DNA of 64,000 nucleotides from Locusta migratoria. Lineage: Eukaryota; Arthropoda; Insecta; Orthoptera; Acrididae. Both the position numbers and the translations under genes were made by a program. Position 1 is the stretch's first letter. Each line of letters starts with the position of its first letter. The DNA lies in NCBI GenBank assembly GCA_026315105.1, contig CM048744.1:973934221-973998220 (forward strand), given 5' to 3'. Positions 1 through 10,739 of the stretch are shown here, piece by piece. The notes under the pieces were generated by a model, which was given only the letters and a program-made list of their open reading frames with translations, searched no databases and was not told the DNA's origin.

Positions 1-205
1 AGAACATGTTCAATGAATATCACATAAGTTATAGTTATTTGCATTACGTATGACGTCTACAATTAAATCTACAGTGCCATCTAGAGCATCATTGCAGAGT
101 TTTGCATAAAAACGACACCCACCAGCACATTGAGGTGTACGTAGAGATCCTGTAACCAAACGTTCATACAGATATGTTTGTTCGAGCCCATGTACTTCCC
201 TTGTT
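1..205 (-). repeat. Unclassified repeat U1, copy 1
   Basis: Clearly similar to 17412-17640 in the same orientation and, more weakly, to 16795-16960 inverted. Read on the minus strand, the two good copies keep a frame with LTR-x3-GLEQT, then SLRTPQCAGGC, AKLC and VDxIVD. Differences leave much of the peptide unchanged, so it may derive from a coding sequence. I do not recognise the family. It runs off the window edge and is cut at 205 by a 5'-truncated LINE. Confidence 0.55.
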
Positions 206-1140
206 AGACAAAACTTCTACTTGGCGCGAAGAATGGCAACTACCCCTCAATGTAGAAAAATGTAAGGTGACGTGCATGAGTAGCAAAAACAATCCCGTAA
301 TATTCGAATACAGCATTAGTAGTGAGATTATTGATGCAGTCGCCTCGTTCAAATATCTAGGCGTAACATTGCAGAGCGATATGAAATGGAACGAACATGT
401 AAGGACAGTTGTGAGTAAGGCGGAGGTTTATTGGGAGAATTAAGGGAAGATGTACTTCATTTGTAAAGGATACCACGTAAAAAAAAGCTTGTACGGCCAC
501 GTCTTGAGTATTGCTCAAGTGTTTGAGACCCGCAGCAGATCAGTTTAAAGGAACACATAGAAGCAGTTCAGAGGCGAGCAGCTAGGTTTGTTAGTGGTAG
601 GTTCGAACAATGCGCGAGTGTCACGGAAATGCTCCGGCAACTCAATTGGGGATCGCTGGAGGAAAGACGACGTTCTTTTCGTGAATTCCTGTTGAGGAAA
701 TTTAGAGGGCCGGAATTTGAAGCTGAGTGTAGTACGATCTTGCTGCCACCTACTTACATTTCGCGTAGGGACAACAAAGATAAAAGAAATTAGGGCTGCC
801 GGCCGCGGTGGCCGAGGGGACTGAGGCGCTCCAGTCACGGTCTGCACGGCCACTACGGTCGGTGGTTCGAATCCCCCCTCGGTCATGGATATTTGTGCCG
901 TCTTTAGTATAAGGTAGTTCAGAAGTAGTTTGTAAGCTTAGGGACTGATGACCCCGTAGTTAAGTCCCATAAGTTCTACAAAACATTTTTGAAATTAGGG
1001 CTCATACGGAGGCATAGAGGCATTCTTCTTTTTCCTCGTTCTATTTGGGAGTGGAATAGGAAACGAAATGCTTAGTAGTGGTACAGTGTACCCTCCGCCA
1101 CGCACCTTACGGTGGATTGCGGAGTATGTAGATGTAGATA
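206..1140 (+). mobile_element. CR1-group LINE, 5'-truncated 3' end, split by a SINE
   Basis: Translation gives the C-terminal reverse-transcriptase and thumb region (EWQLPLNVEKCK, FKYLGVTLQSDMKWNEHV, then WDPQQISLKE and RRAARFVSGRF) with frameshifts near 440-490. The 3' UTR ends in a short GATGTA-type repeat at 1120-1140, as in sister copies at 9960 and 55955. SINE-A lies inside at 798-990. The catalytic palm is missing, so the copy is dead. The CR1-group assignment rests on the better preserved sister copies, such as 5204-6541. Confidence 0.8.
798..990 (+). mobile_element. SINE-A inserted in a LINE
   Basis: The tRNA-like head has an A-box GTGGCCGAG and a B-box GGTTCGAATCC. The body ends in the family tail GACTGATGACCCCGTAGTTA and a T-rich end. 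A perfect 12-bp target-site duplication GAAATTAGGGCT lies at 786-797 and 991-1002, and removing the SINE restores the LINE 3' UTR. Confidence 0.93.
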
Positions 1141-1523
1141 TAATTGTTAGGAAAAGATTTTCTCCCTTATTGTAGGAAAACTTTTGGTTTATTTAAACCA
1201 AGGAGGAACGTGAGAAAATTTAATATTTAAAATCTTATTTTCATAACAAAGGGACCGATATGGCCGAAAAAAAAATAATAAATAAATAACACGCCCAACA
1301 AAAGCAGAAATTCTTCGAACTCATTTTTTGACATTTACAATTAACAAAATCTAAAAGCTTATTCAATATCGTGACAGTAAAACTATTTAATAAATATACT
1401 ACTTTATAACTGCACCCTGCTAGGCGGTTAGTACACCGGTTTACAACTCTGGCGGGCAGTTAGTATGCTGGTTTTGCATACTAAGACTTCCGTTTTCTCC
1501 TAGGATTACTGTATTACATGATA
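1141..1523. other. No gene seen
   Basis: AT-rich sequence with frequent stops in all frames. It contains a short A-rich run near 1269. I recognise no repeat family. Confidence 0.5.
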
Positions 1524-1529
1524 CTTGCA

Positions 1530-1728
1530 GCCGGCCGCGGTGGCCGAGCGGTCTGCGGCGTGTCAGACACGGTCTCCACGGCCGCTGCGGTCGGGGTTCG
1601 AATCCCCCCTCGGGCATGGATATTTATGTCGTCTTTAGTATAGGCTAGTTCATAAATAGTTTGTAGGTTTAGGGACTGATGACCCAGTAGTTAAGTCCCA
1701 TAAGCACTATAAACATTTGAATTTGACC
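1530..1728 (+). mobile_element. SINE-A
   Basis: Full-length copy with tRNA-like head (GTGGCCGAGCGG, GGTTCGAATCC) and the standard tail. The short flanking duplication CTTGCA (1524-1529, 1729-1734) is only suggestive. Substitutions against other copies suggest an older insertion. Confidence 0.88.
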
Positions 1729-1734
1729 CTTGCA

Positions 1735-2113
1735 TCCTATAACTTTGTTTTCCTTTTCTCTTTACGCCCACTACAAGATTTATCCAAAGATGCTCCTATT
1801 AACAACTTAAATTACGATTTCTAGCATAATCTCAGCACTTGATGTTCAGTGCTATTACACCGTGCTCTGAGTAAAACGATAGGGCACAGTTGATGTTAGT
1901 AACTATTTTTTTTTTTCGTTTATATGAATTTAATGCTTTTTATAGTTCCTTGTTTAATCGAAATGCACCAGAATATCGTATTAAAAATTTGTCACTTATC
2001 AATAAAGTATTATATACACTGTACTTCTTGCCCCTTTAATACTGTGATTCTACTGCGAATTTTATGTAATATTTGTATTTGTGTATAATCCTTAACTGTT
2101 TACTGTACAGATC
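1735..2113. other. No gene seen
   Basis: AT-rich, no supported ORF. Its right end leads into a hammerhead-like motif at 2114, so part of it may belong to that repeat. Confidence 0.45.
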
Positions 2114-2152
2114 CCTTGAGAAGGGCAATGATTGCTCGAAACCGGTTGTGAA
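2114..2152 (+). ncRNA. Degenerate hammerhead-like motif
   Basis: A stem-loop (GGGCAA / TTGCTC) is followed by CGAAACCGG, the stem II, GAAA and short stem III arrangement of the better motifs at 8020 and 13287. The CTGANGA core is changed to CTTGAGA here, so activity is doubtful. It looks like a decayed relative embedded in a repeat. Confidence 0.35.
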
Positions 2153-2224
2153 TATATCTGCAAACCTGCAACTGGTGTGTGCTTTCTTTTCTAACGTATA
2201 AAACACCATTGTTGCCATGGATAA

Positions 2225-2512
2225 AATATCTATATTTATAAATGTGAATGTCTGTTCGGTGTACGTTTATCACGTCTGAACCACAAGACATAAAGAGCTA
2301 AACATTTGTACAGTTAGTAATGTCTACCCGGGGAAGGCTTTAGGCACGGTTTTATGGCGATCGGATAGCTATTTATCTATATATATATTAATGTGAATGT
2401 TTGTTCGGTGTACGCTTGACACGTCCGAACGACAAGACGCGGAGACTTAAATATTTGTACAGTTACTAATTTATACCTCAGGAAGGTTTTAGGCACGGTT
2501 TTATAGCAGTCT
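2225..2512. repeat. Two-unit imperfect tandem repeat, about 145 bp per unit
   Basis: Two blocks share AATGTGAATGT, GTTCGGTGTACG, ACACGTC or TCACGTC, then ATTTGTACAGTTA and TTTTAGGCACGGTTTTAT, at about 2241-2362 and 2390-2510. They diverge by many substitutions. No coding potential. Perhaps the start of the larger element that runs to about 3272. Confidence 0.6.
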
Positions 2513-3272
2513 GATGGAAATTTAGTAATTTGGAGAATTGTGGAACAATAATTACTCTTTGAAAATTATATTTACGCTTTGAAAATGGTTTTATTGTTTG
2601 CATTGTTGCTTGAGGGTTGATAATGATAAAAGGGTGGAGTATATTGGGATGGAAAGTGATCGATGTATATAAAATTCTACGTGTGTGGGTGTATGTGTGT
2701 GTGTGTGTGTGTTAATATTTCGCTCTGCAGCGAAAACTACAGAACTCAAACGAATTGTCCGTGTGTAATTGTTGTCCGAAGTCTCCCTTTGTAGACCATA
2801 GCAGTTCCATGTCGTTAGCTATAAGGGGAGGTAGATATGGTGGTTGAAAGTCGTCAAATTATAAGAAAGATTCGGACTGAAGGCCAGCGATGACGTTTGA
2901 GACTCTATTACAAGGAGGTTATGTACAGCGAAACGTGATGCCACAGACCATATATTAGGTCCATACGACGATGTCTTCAGCTCTTTCTCTGTAAGGGTAA
3001 GCATACGAATAAGGAAATACAAGAATAAATAAATAAAAAAGAAATTTCTTTTAATATATCTCTTTAAAAAAATCGATTTGACGTTTCGCGCATTACATCA
3101 AGTGATCGATCTGTGATATTATTACAATCATAATTGTTGAATTTCGTGATTGGATTCTTCGAAACGAGTGCATTTTTACTTGTGATTTGATCTCGTAGCA
3201 CAGTACTGAAAGATAGCTTATCTATCATAATCAACCAACACGCGAGCGGAGCCGCGGGGTTAAACTAGTATA
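2513..3272. other. Unrecognised; possible 3' end of a mobile element
   Basis: Non-coding. It holds a GT run at 2693-2712. The right end reads CGAGCGGAGCCGCGGGG followed by a CTAGT-containing terminus near 3246-3272. Short GC-rich palindromes before CTAGT occur at the 3' ends of some insect rolling-circle elements, but I see no Rep or helicase and cannot confirm this. Confidence 0.25.
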
Positions 3273-4101
3273 AAATAATTTATCTTTTAATTGACAATAT
3301 TTACAACATTTACAGTTGGCCATTCTTGAAGTATGTCATCAACGTCAAGTCTCATCCCCCTGGTGAGCTATAACGCGATGACCGATGGCAGTGTTGTCCG
3401 TCGACGTTAAGCATTCGACCTCCATCCTGCAGCCGTAAGATAACCTCTGCTGGCGGAGAACGCACAGACGAGCTGTCTGTGGTTGTTGCTGTCTGTGTTG
3501 TGCGCGCACGCGTGTTGACAGCTACGAGGCGTCCAGTCACGCCAGAGGGCAGATATTAGCAACGCACCTGACGTCACTTCCGGTGCGCTGCACACCACAG
3601 ATCCCGGACACGACAATTACACAAGGCAAGCGCCCGCTAGGGACACGCGTTAACAGCGCTCTGATACCTCGGACGTGAGTGCCAGTAAACAGGTTTTGTT
3701 GAGATTCTATTTGTCCAGCTTGACAAAGAAATAAATAACATTGGCACTTGTCTTGTGGATTTGCAGACGTGCAGACCTGTGCTGTGCTTCCCACTTGAAT
3801 TAGGCGATTAGCTGCATTGCAGCAGGCTTGGATAAGCGATAGTTTAGGAACTCTTTGAATAATTTTTAATTTCATTCGACGGAACGTAACTGTACATCCG
3901 ATTTCGAGAAACTTTGCATTGCGTGGAGTAGTCGTCGGAACCTAGCTGTACCGACAGCCAAGTATCCAGCTGAGTTTGCATCATAGTCGTAGTGAGGTAA
4001 GAAGTGCGTTGTGGTCTCTCTTCTGTTAGCCGCTACTTTTACCCTGCTGTCGCTGCCGAAACGGATTGTAGACACAAGCTGATTTGCTGGCATATGACGG
4101 C
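3273..4101. other. No gene supported
   Basis: Mixed composition, with a more GC-rich, CpG-bearing centre (3400-3680). Open frames up to 112 codons exist on the minus strand but resemble nothing I know and lack codon bias I could point to. A promoter or 5' UTR is possible but not demonstrable. Confidence 0.35.
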
Positions 4102-4113
4102 AGACACACACTC

Positions 4114-4314
4114 GCCGGCCGCGGTGGCCGAGGGGACTGAGGCGCTTCAGTCAAAGTCTGCACGGCCACTACGGTCCGGGGTTCGAATCCCCCCTCGGGC
4201 ATGGATATTTGTGCCGTCCTTAGTATTAGTTAGTTCATAAGTAGTTTGTAAGTTTAGGGACTGATGACCCCGTAGTTAAGTCCCATAAGCTATACAAACA
4301 TTTGACCATTTTTG
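4114..4314 (+). mobile_element. SINE-A
   Basis: Full tRNA-like head and tail. Flanked by an 11/12 duplication AGACACAC(A/G)CTC at 4102-4113 and 4315-4326. Confidence 0.92.
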
Positions 4315-4445
4315 AGACACACGCTCCTGTTAGAGGAGAAACCTTTAGGGGCGTGCACGGAACGCCACTGTATCTTTAGGGTTTTCAGCTAACCGCTCCT
4401 ACCGCGTCACGTTAGCAAAGCAGACGCCACATCCAATCAACGGCC

Positions 4446-5008
4446 GTCTACATCTACATCTACATACATACTCCGCAATCCACCGTAAGGTGCGTGGCGG
4501 AGGGTACATTGTACCACTACTAGGCATTTCCTTTCCTATTCCACTCCCAAACAGAACGAGGGAAAAAATGATGTCTATATGCCTCCGTACGAGCCCTAAT
4601 TTCTCTTATATTGTCTTTGTGATCACCACGCGAAATGTAAGTAGGCGGCAGCAAGATCGTACTACACTCAGCTTCAAATTCCGGCCCTCTAAATTTACTC
4701 AACAGAAATTGAGTACAATTCAGAAGAACGTCGTCTTTCCTCCAGCGTTCCCCAATTGAGTTGCCGGAGCATTTCCGTGACACTCGCGCATTGGTCGAAC
4801 CTACCAGTAACAAACCTAGCTGTTCGCCTCTGAACTGCTTCTATGTCTTCCTTTAAACTAATCTGCTGCGGGTCCCAAACACTTCATCAATACTCAAGAC
4901 GTGGCCGTACAAGGGTTTTATACGCGGTCTCCTTTACAGGTGAAGTACATCTTCCCAAAATTCTCCCAATAAATCGAAGTCGGCTGTCCGCCTTACTCAC
5001 AACTATCC
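4446..5008 (-). mobile_element. CR1-group LINE 3' end
   Basis: The minus strand begins with the reverse complement of the GATGTA-type tail (TACATCTACATCTACATA) and carries the CCACCGTAAGGTGCG 3' UTR motif shared with copy 206-1140. Upstream is the RT thumb region (RRTARFVTGRF-like, WDPQQISL). 5'-truncated near 5008, where a tRNA-like repeat intervenes. Non-functional. Confidence 0.82.
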
Positions 5009-5203
5009 TAACGCTCGGACTTTCGAGCAAGGATGTGGAAGGAAATCGGTCGTGCCCTTAGAAAAGGAATTATCCCGGCATTTGCCTGGAGTGATTTAGG
5101 GAAATCGCGGAAAACCTAAATCTGGATGGCCGGAGGTGGATTTGAACCACCGTCCTCCCGAATGCGAGTCCAGTGTCTTACCACTGCCGCACCTCACTCG
5201 GTT
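5009..5203 (-). mobile_element. SINE-E (tRNA-headed)
   Basis: On the minus strand a tRNA-like head (GTGCGGCAGTGGTAAGAC, GACTCGCATTCGGGAGG, GGTTCAAATCC) is followed by a body with CGATTTCCCTAAATCACTC and GGGCACGACCGATTTCCTTC. A second copy lies at 58839-58998. It sits exactly between two CR1-group LINE pieces. No clean target duplication found. Confidence 0.75.
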
Positions 5204-6541
5204 CTTGTCTTCGTGATCTTTACGTGACATGTAAGTAGGTGCCAGGATGATCCTTGTACAGTCTGCTTCAAATTCCTGCCCTCTAAATTTCCTCAACAGA
5301 ATTTCTCGAAAAGAACGTCGTATTTCCTCCAGCGATTTCCATTTGAGTTCCCGGAGCATTTGTGTGACACTCGCGCATTGGTCTAGCCTACCAGTAATGA
5401 ACCTAGCTGCTCGCCTCTGAATTGCTATTGCTGCCATATCTTCTTTTAAACTGATCTGCTGCGGGTCCCAAACACTTGAGCAATACTCAAGACGTGGTCG
5501 TACAAGCGTTTTATACGCGGTCTCCTTTACAGGTGAAGTACATCTTCCCAAAATTCTCCCAATAAACGGAAGTCGTCTGTCCGCCTTACTCACAACTGTC
5601 CTTACATGCTCGTTCCATTTCATATCGCTCTGCAATGTTACGCCGAGATATTTGAACGACGCGACTGCATCAAGTAGAAGTTCTGTCTAAATCATCCTGC
5701 ATGCTATTACAGTCAGTTAAAGACGACACCCTTCCATACACCACAGCATTATCAGCAAACAGCCGCAAATTACAAGTTACTCTGTCCATCAGATCACTTG
5801 TATAGATAGAAAATAATAGCGGTCCTATCACACTCCCCTCGGGCACGCCTGACGATACACTCGTCTCTGATAAACACTTGCCGTCGAGAACAACGTACTG
5901 CGTTCCATTACTTAGGAAGTCTTCCAGACAGTCACAAATCTGTGAACCTATTCCATAAGCTCGTATCTTCGTTAGCAGTCTGCAGTGTGGCACCGCGTCG
6001 AACGCCTTTCTGAAGTCGAGAAAAACACAATCCGCCTGTTGCCCTTCACCCACGGCTCGCAAGATGTCATGTGAGAACAGGGCAAGCTGATTTTCACATG
6101 AACGATGTTTCCTAAACCCGTGCTGATTCTTAGAAATAAGCTTTTCCGTCTCAAGGAAATTTGTTATATTCGATCTGAGGATATGCTCAAAAATTCTACA
6201 CGACACTGATGTCAACGATATTGGCCTGTAATTGTGTGAGTCAGTTTTCTTTCCTTTCATATAAACGGGGGTCACCTGCGCTTTTTTCCAATCACTAGGA
6301 ACTTTGCGCTGAATTAAAGATACGCGATAAGTGTAAGGTACGTATGGGGCCAATGCGGCAGAATACTCTTTGTAAAACCGAACTGGTATTCTATCCGGAC
6401 CAGCAGCCTTTTTCGTATTTAGCTATAACAGCTGCTTCTCTACACCGGAATACCTATTACTATTTCCTCCATTTTGGAATTAGTACGTTGATCAAATGAC
6501 GGTACATTTGTGCGTCCGGTCCTCCTGCGTGAAAGATTTCT
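5204..6541 (-). pseudogene. CR1-group LINE reverse transcriptase, degenerate
   Basis: Minus-strand RT from the fingers to the thumb: SDWKKAQVTPVYMKGKK, NYRPISLTSV, NQHGFRKHRSCENQL, VFLDFRKAFDAVPHCRLL, SGVPEGSVIGPLLF, then FADNAVVY at about 5740-5765. The catalytic FADD is changed to FADN, which should abolish polymerisation. Roughly 100 bp is missing around 5640-5690, putting the thumb (MKWNEHVRTVV) out of frame. The 5' portion (6354-6541) is frameshifted. The NYRPISLTSV and QHGF motifs place it in the CR1/Jockey superfamily. I call it CR1-group, without a precise clade. Confidence 0.85.
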
Positions 6542-7149
6542 TAAAGGTAAAGTACCTGATACTCGGTAAAGTAATTTACTCTGTTGAATGTAATTGAGAG
6601 GGTGGGTTTTTGGGTAGTTAGTTGGTGATGTTAAGCAAGGATAGTCAGTTCAGGTTCCATCTGTCGCAAGGACAAGCGGGGCTGGGTGGCCCATACTTGG
6701 AGAACCAGCACCGGGCGAGTGTGGTAGGTAGACAGGCGCTAGCTACCAACATCTCGACTACCGGCCGCGCGACTCCGAGGATCGGGGTTGTCGCTGAGGA
6801 CCTGCGAAGAACTCTCTAGGGGCAGACCGTGGGCCCGTCTCGGACACGCGCACTGTAGGTGCCAAGACTGCAAGAACTGGCGTGTCGCTAGCCGCCTCCG
6901 AGGACAGTGCTGGAGAACTGAATATATGAGACTCAAGCAATAAATAACTGTGGGTGGCAACGACCTGCTCTATCAGCCCCACACCATCCTGACGCGTAGC
7001 GCCAAGGGCTATTACAAGCGGTATTAAAGCCTTGGCCATACGACCTTATTCAGTGATGAAGCGACTTACTACTTTTGCGGATAGTCTAACACGCGTACTG
7101 TCTTATCTGGACTAACACAACACCAGTGGATCATGTTGAATTTATGTGA
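6542..7149. other. No gene supported
   Basis: The centre (6740-7030) is fairly GC-rich with overlapping frames of 65-93 codons on both strands, none recognisable. Possibly an old repeat or regulatory DNA. Confidence 0.35.
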
Positions 7150-7522
7150 GACTCTCCCAGGGTTCCTTTCTGAAAGCATTTGTCTGGAGTGTAGCATGGA
7201 ATGGAAATGGAATGTGGACGATAAGGAGTTCAGTCAAAAAGATGATAGAAGATGATGATGAATATTAGATGGGTAGATCACGTAACTAATTGGGGAGAAA
7301 AGGAGTTTCTGGCATATCCCGCCTAAGAGAAGGGATAGGTTCGTGGGACACATTCAAAGACGATCAAGGAATCGTCAACTTAGCGTTAGAAGGAAGTGTG
7401 TGGGGGTAAAAATCGTAGAGGAAGACCGAGGGACGAATACAGTAAGCAGATTAAAAAGGATGTAGGTTGCAGCGTGGACAGCTGCATCAAACCAGTCTGC
7501 GGACTGAAGACCACAACAACAA
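7150..7522 (+). mobile_element. RTE LINE 3' fragment
   Basis: Matches the last 370 bp of the intact element at 34139-37430: FLKAFVWSV-like start, WVDHVTN, KRRDRFVGHI, then SVWG-KNRRGRPRDEYSKQ, ending in CTGAAGACCACAACAACAA. Several frameshifts and an internal duplication of GATGAT. Dead and 5'-truncated. Confidence 0.85.
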
Positions 7523-8019
7523 GTTTAATGTTCGGGATGGGCATCACGTACGACAAAGTTAACGGACCACATTTCTTTGCTAAAAAAATCGTAAACGGAG
7601 CAGTGTACCTGTGTTCCCAGAGGTGCTCACAAACTTTGTGTTGGCACAGGTCAGCAAGAATGGTCGTCTCGATACTGTTTTCTTTCAACAAGAATTGTGG
7701 CTTACATGTTGTCAAGTTTCGGAATATGCATTTACCTGGAAGATCCATTGGACGCACAGGCCCCTATCCGTGAGCAGCACGGCCCTCTGACCTCACAACG
7801 ACGGGCTTTAGTGTGTGGAGATCTATCAAGTAACATATGTTCACTTGACGCATTACCACATTCCAGAAAACGAGAAACGATTTTACAGTAGCCACCAGTA
7901 ATATTTCAACATACTGAAATCACTCCATTCCATATTTCTGTTGAGCTGGTACAGCAACCGTAATAGATATTTCGGTAAAAAACTTGTTTGCACAAAAGCG
8001 ATGTTTACCTTATATTCAT
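7523..8019. other. No recognised feature
   Basis: Open frames of 64-125 codons occur here, partly reading through from the RTE fragment, and I recognise none of them. The right end leads directly into the hammerhead motif at 8020, whose host repeat may start in this stretch. Confidence 0.35.
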
Positions 8020-8058
8020 AGGTGACGTGTTTCGCCTCTTCTGGGCATCATCAGACCT
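8020..8058 (-). ncRNA. Hammerhead ribozyme motif (minimal type I)
   Basis: Read on the minus strand: stem I AGGT, core CTGATGA (8048-8054), stem II GCC/GGC with loop, GAAA (8030-8033), a two-pair stem III CACG, the GTC cleavage triplet (8024-8026), then ACCT closing stem I. All universally conserved hammerhead core bases are present. Hammerheads with very short stem III are known from Penelope-like retroelements and retrozymes. Which element this one belongs to I cannot say. Confidence 0.6.
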
Positions 8059-8335
8059 TGAAGGGAAAATTTACAAAATTGTTAAAAAAAAAAAAGACAG
8101 GAGATAACTAAAAATATGTCAAATAATTCCTAAGCAAGAAATATTAGACATAGGGAAGGTGCAGACTGATAAAACTGCGTTCACATTAACACATTCGCGT
8201 TTTCGTGTCGGGGGAATGAGGGTTTAACTAACAAATATCGCTGAAGAACATGGTTTAACGAATAAAATCACTTATCACTGAGGTAGCAGAGGGTCAAATT
8301 ATTATACTCAATAAAATAGAACCTTTAAAATAGAT

Positions 8336-8471
8336 TTAATTTTAATTTAATGAAAGTCCAGCTCCAGTTGCAATTATTTGTGCTTTATTTAAGCCCACAC
8401 TACCGGTTTCGGCCTCTATGTTAGGCCATTTTCAAGTGTGACAGACGTTATGCCGTAGAGAAAGCAACGTC
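8336..8471 (-). mobile_element. 136-bp insertion carrying a hammerhead-like motif
   Basis: Flanked by a perfect 9-bp duplication AAAATAGAT (8327-8335, 8472-8480) and missing from the other arm of the host foldback element. On the minus strand it contains stem I CACAC/GTGTG, stem II GGCC/GGCC, GAAA and CCGG (8396-8440). The CTGANGA core is altered to TTGAAAA, so cleavage is unlikely without repair. Similar small hammerhead units recur in this window. Confidence 0.6.
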
Positions 8472-8491
8472 AAAATAGATGTAACTGTTGC

Positions 8492-8686
8492 CCAGCTTCG
8501 GCGAAGCGGCCGAGTACATTGACGCGCTATGCTGCGACGCACGAGGCCGTTCCCCGTCGGCGGTTCGAATCCCCCTTCGGGCATGGATGTTTGTTCTGTC
8601 TTTAGTATAAGTTAGTTGATAAGTAGTTTGTAAGTTTACGAACTGATGGCCCTTCAGTTCAGTCCCTTAAGCTTAACAAACATTTG
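8492..8686 (+). mobile_element. SINE-A, variant head
   Basis: Same tail as SINE-A but a different tRNA-like head with CGCGCTATGCTGCGACGCACGA and GGCCGTTCCCCGTCGG, shared with copies at 19543 and 60039. Flanked by the 9-bp duplication AACTGTTGC (8483-8491, 8687-8695). Confidence 0.88.
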
Positions 8687-8909
8687 AACTGTTGCTCAAG
8701 AATGGGAGGAGGGGGGGGGCAATGAAGCCAGTGGTAAAACCTAACATAACCGCGAGAAGCTTTGTTTACTTACGTAAGAACCGCTCTCTTCCACACCTGA
8801 GGCCTGTTTCCGCGCTCGCTGTCGTGATAGCGCTAGCCACTAAATAAACTTCGTTGCACCCCGTACACTTGAGCAACAGTTACCACATCTATTTCAAAGG
8901 TTCTATTTT

Positions 8910-9980
8910 CTGATTTCCAGAAAGCTTTTGACACCGTACCTCACAAACGGCTTTTAATCAAATTGCGTGGTTATGGTATGTCGTCCCAAATTTGCGATTG
9001 GATAGGGGATTTCTTGTCAGAGAGGACACAGTTCGTAGTAATCGATGGTAAGGCATCGACTAAAACAGAGGTGATATCGGGCGTTCCACAGGGTAGTGTT
9101 ATTGGTCCTCTGCTATTCCTTATTTACATAAACGATTTAGGGGAAAATCTAAGTAGCTCTCTTAGGTTGTTTGCAGATGACGCCGTCATTTACCGTCTAG
9201 TAAAATCATCTGAAGATCAAAACCAACTGCAGAAGGATCTGAATAAGCTATCAGTATGGTGTAAAAATTGGCAATTGACTCTAAATAATGAGAAGTGTGA
9301 AGTCGTCCACATGAGTACGAAAAGAAATCCATTAAAATTTGTTTACATCATAAATCAATCAAAAGTGAAGGCCGTAAACTCCACAAAATACCTATTACTT
9401 CAGACTTAAATTGGAAAGAACACGTAGATAATATTGTGGGAAAGGCGAACCAGAGATTGCGTTTTATTGGCAGAACCCTTAAAAGATGCAACAGAACTAC
9501 TAAAGAAACTGCATACACTGCGCTTGTCCGTCCATTTTTGGAGTATTGCAGCCCAGTGTGGGATCCTTATCAGGTGGATTTGACGGAGGAGATCTAAAGA
9601 GTCCAAAGAAGGGCAGCTCGTTTCGTATTGTCACGATACAGGGGAAACAGCGTTACGGAAATGATACAGGATCTGGGATGGGAATCATTACAACATCGGC
9701 GCTTATCACTGCGGCGTGGGCTACTTGCGAAATTCCAATCGCCAACATTCTCCTCCGAATGCAAAAAATATATTGTTGACTCCCACTTGCATAGGTAGAA
9801 ATGATCATCAGAATAAAATAAGAGAACTCAGAGCTTAAACAGAGAGATTCAGGTGTTCTTTCTTCCCGCGCGCTATTCGAGAATGGAATGGGAGATAAAT
9901 AGTATAGTTGTGGTTCGATGAACCCTCTGCCAGGCACTTAAATGTTATTTGCAGAGTATCCCATGTAGATGTAGATGTAG
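8910..9980 (+). pseudogene. CR1-group LINE, 5'-truncated
   Basis: An open stretch at 8963-9409 encodes the RT palm: ICDWIGDFLSERTQFVV, SGVPQGSVIGPLLF, LRLFADDAVIYRLVKSS, WQLTLNNEKCEVVHMS. FADD is intact, but the 5' half of the RT and the whole endonuclease are missing. A frameshift near 9400 breaks the thumb (LNWKEHVDNIVGK). The 3' end is the GATGTA-type tail at 9963-9980. It is inserted in the right arm of the foldback element without a visible target duplication. Confidence 0.87.
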
Positions 9981-10108
9981 ATTGTATATACTAAACTGAC
10001 GCTCTGGTACGTCAGTGATAAGTAATTTTATTCGTTAAACCATGCTCTTTTGCGGTATTTATTAGTTCAACTCTCATTCCCCCCACGCCGAAACATGAAT
10101 GTGGTCAT

Positions 10109-10739
10109 GCGGCCTGCAGTATTACAAACATTTGAACATTTTTATCACTATCGATGTGGGGTCAATGGGCAGGTTTAGCGATGGGAATATTTTTTCAGCT
10201 ATTGCGTTGGCATAGAAGTTACGGATACAAAATTTGCAGGTACCTCCACAAGAGCTTCCTTTGAGACCTAACAATAGTAGAAGTGCTCTAAGTACTTTCG
10301 TTGTGAGAAAGCAGTTAGTATCTTAACACAGTTGGAAGAGCATCTCGACAAACAGACACAATTTGAAAAGAAAATACTAGAGAAAACAATTGACTTTCTT
10401 TACGACTCTAATCTGAATAGACAAATTATTCATGGACATTAAGTGGAGTTCCCTGTAATCATGAAAACACATTGCTTTGATGTTTAACACAATGTACGTG
10501 AACAAAACTGAAGTAATAGAGCATGATACGTACCATTCTGCATCTTTTGCAATAGAAACCCAAATTTGTTGTATTAATTTGGTTTTCGTGTAGTCATTGT
10601 GATTGGTATCGTACAAAACCAGGTTCGGGGGAACTGCTTAGATTACGTTTTCTTCCACTTCAAACAAAGTCTCGTGAAAACGCGCGGTAAGCAGCTGTAG
10701 GAGACTGGCAGCGAGCGGGCAGTGGGGGAACAGACCGCA
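10109..10739. other. No gene seen
   Basis: AT-rich with stops in all frames. A short SINE-A-like tail (ACAAACATTTGAACATTTTT) is visible at 10124-10143. Confidence 0.5.

Larger units (their letters stand above)
8183..10108. mobile_element. Foldback DNA element with long inverted arms, multiply interrupted
   Basis: The left arm (8183-8335 plus 8481-8491 and 8696-8705) and the right arm (8867-8909 plus 9981-10108) are inverted copies sharing GGGGGAATGAG, CATGGTTTAACGAATAAAAT, ACTTATCACTGA, AAATAGAACCTTT and AACTGTTGCTCAAG. Without the insertions the element is about 0.5 kb with roughly 190-bp arms and a non-coding centre. Inserted later: a 136-bp unit, a SINE and a LINE. A terminal target duplication is not clear. 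Confidence 0.75.

Noticed and set aside
2640..3272. Helitron
   Set aside because: Only a CTAGT-like end with GC-rich palindrome; no 5' TC end, Rep or helicase. Kept as an unnamed stretch.
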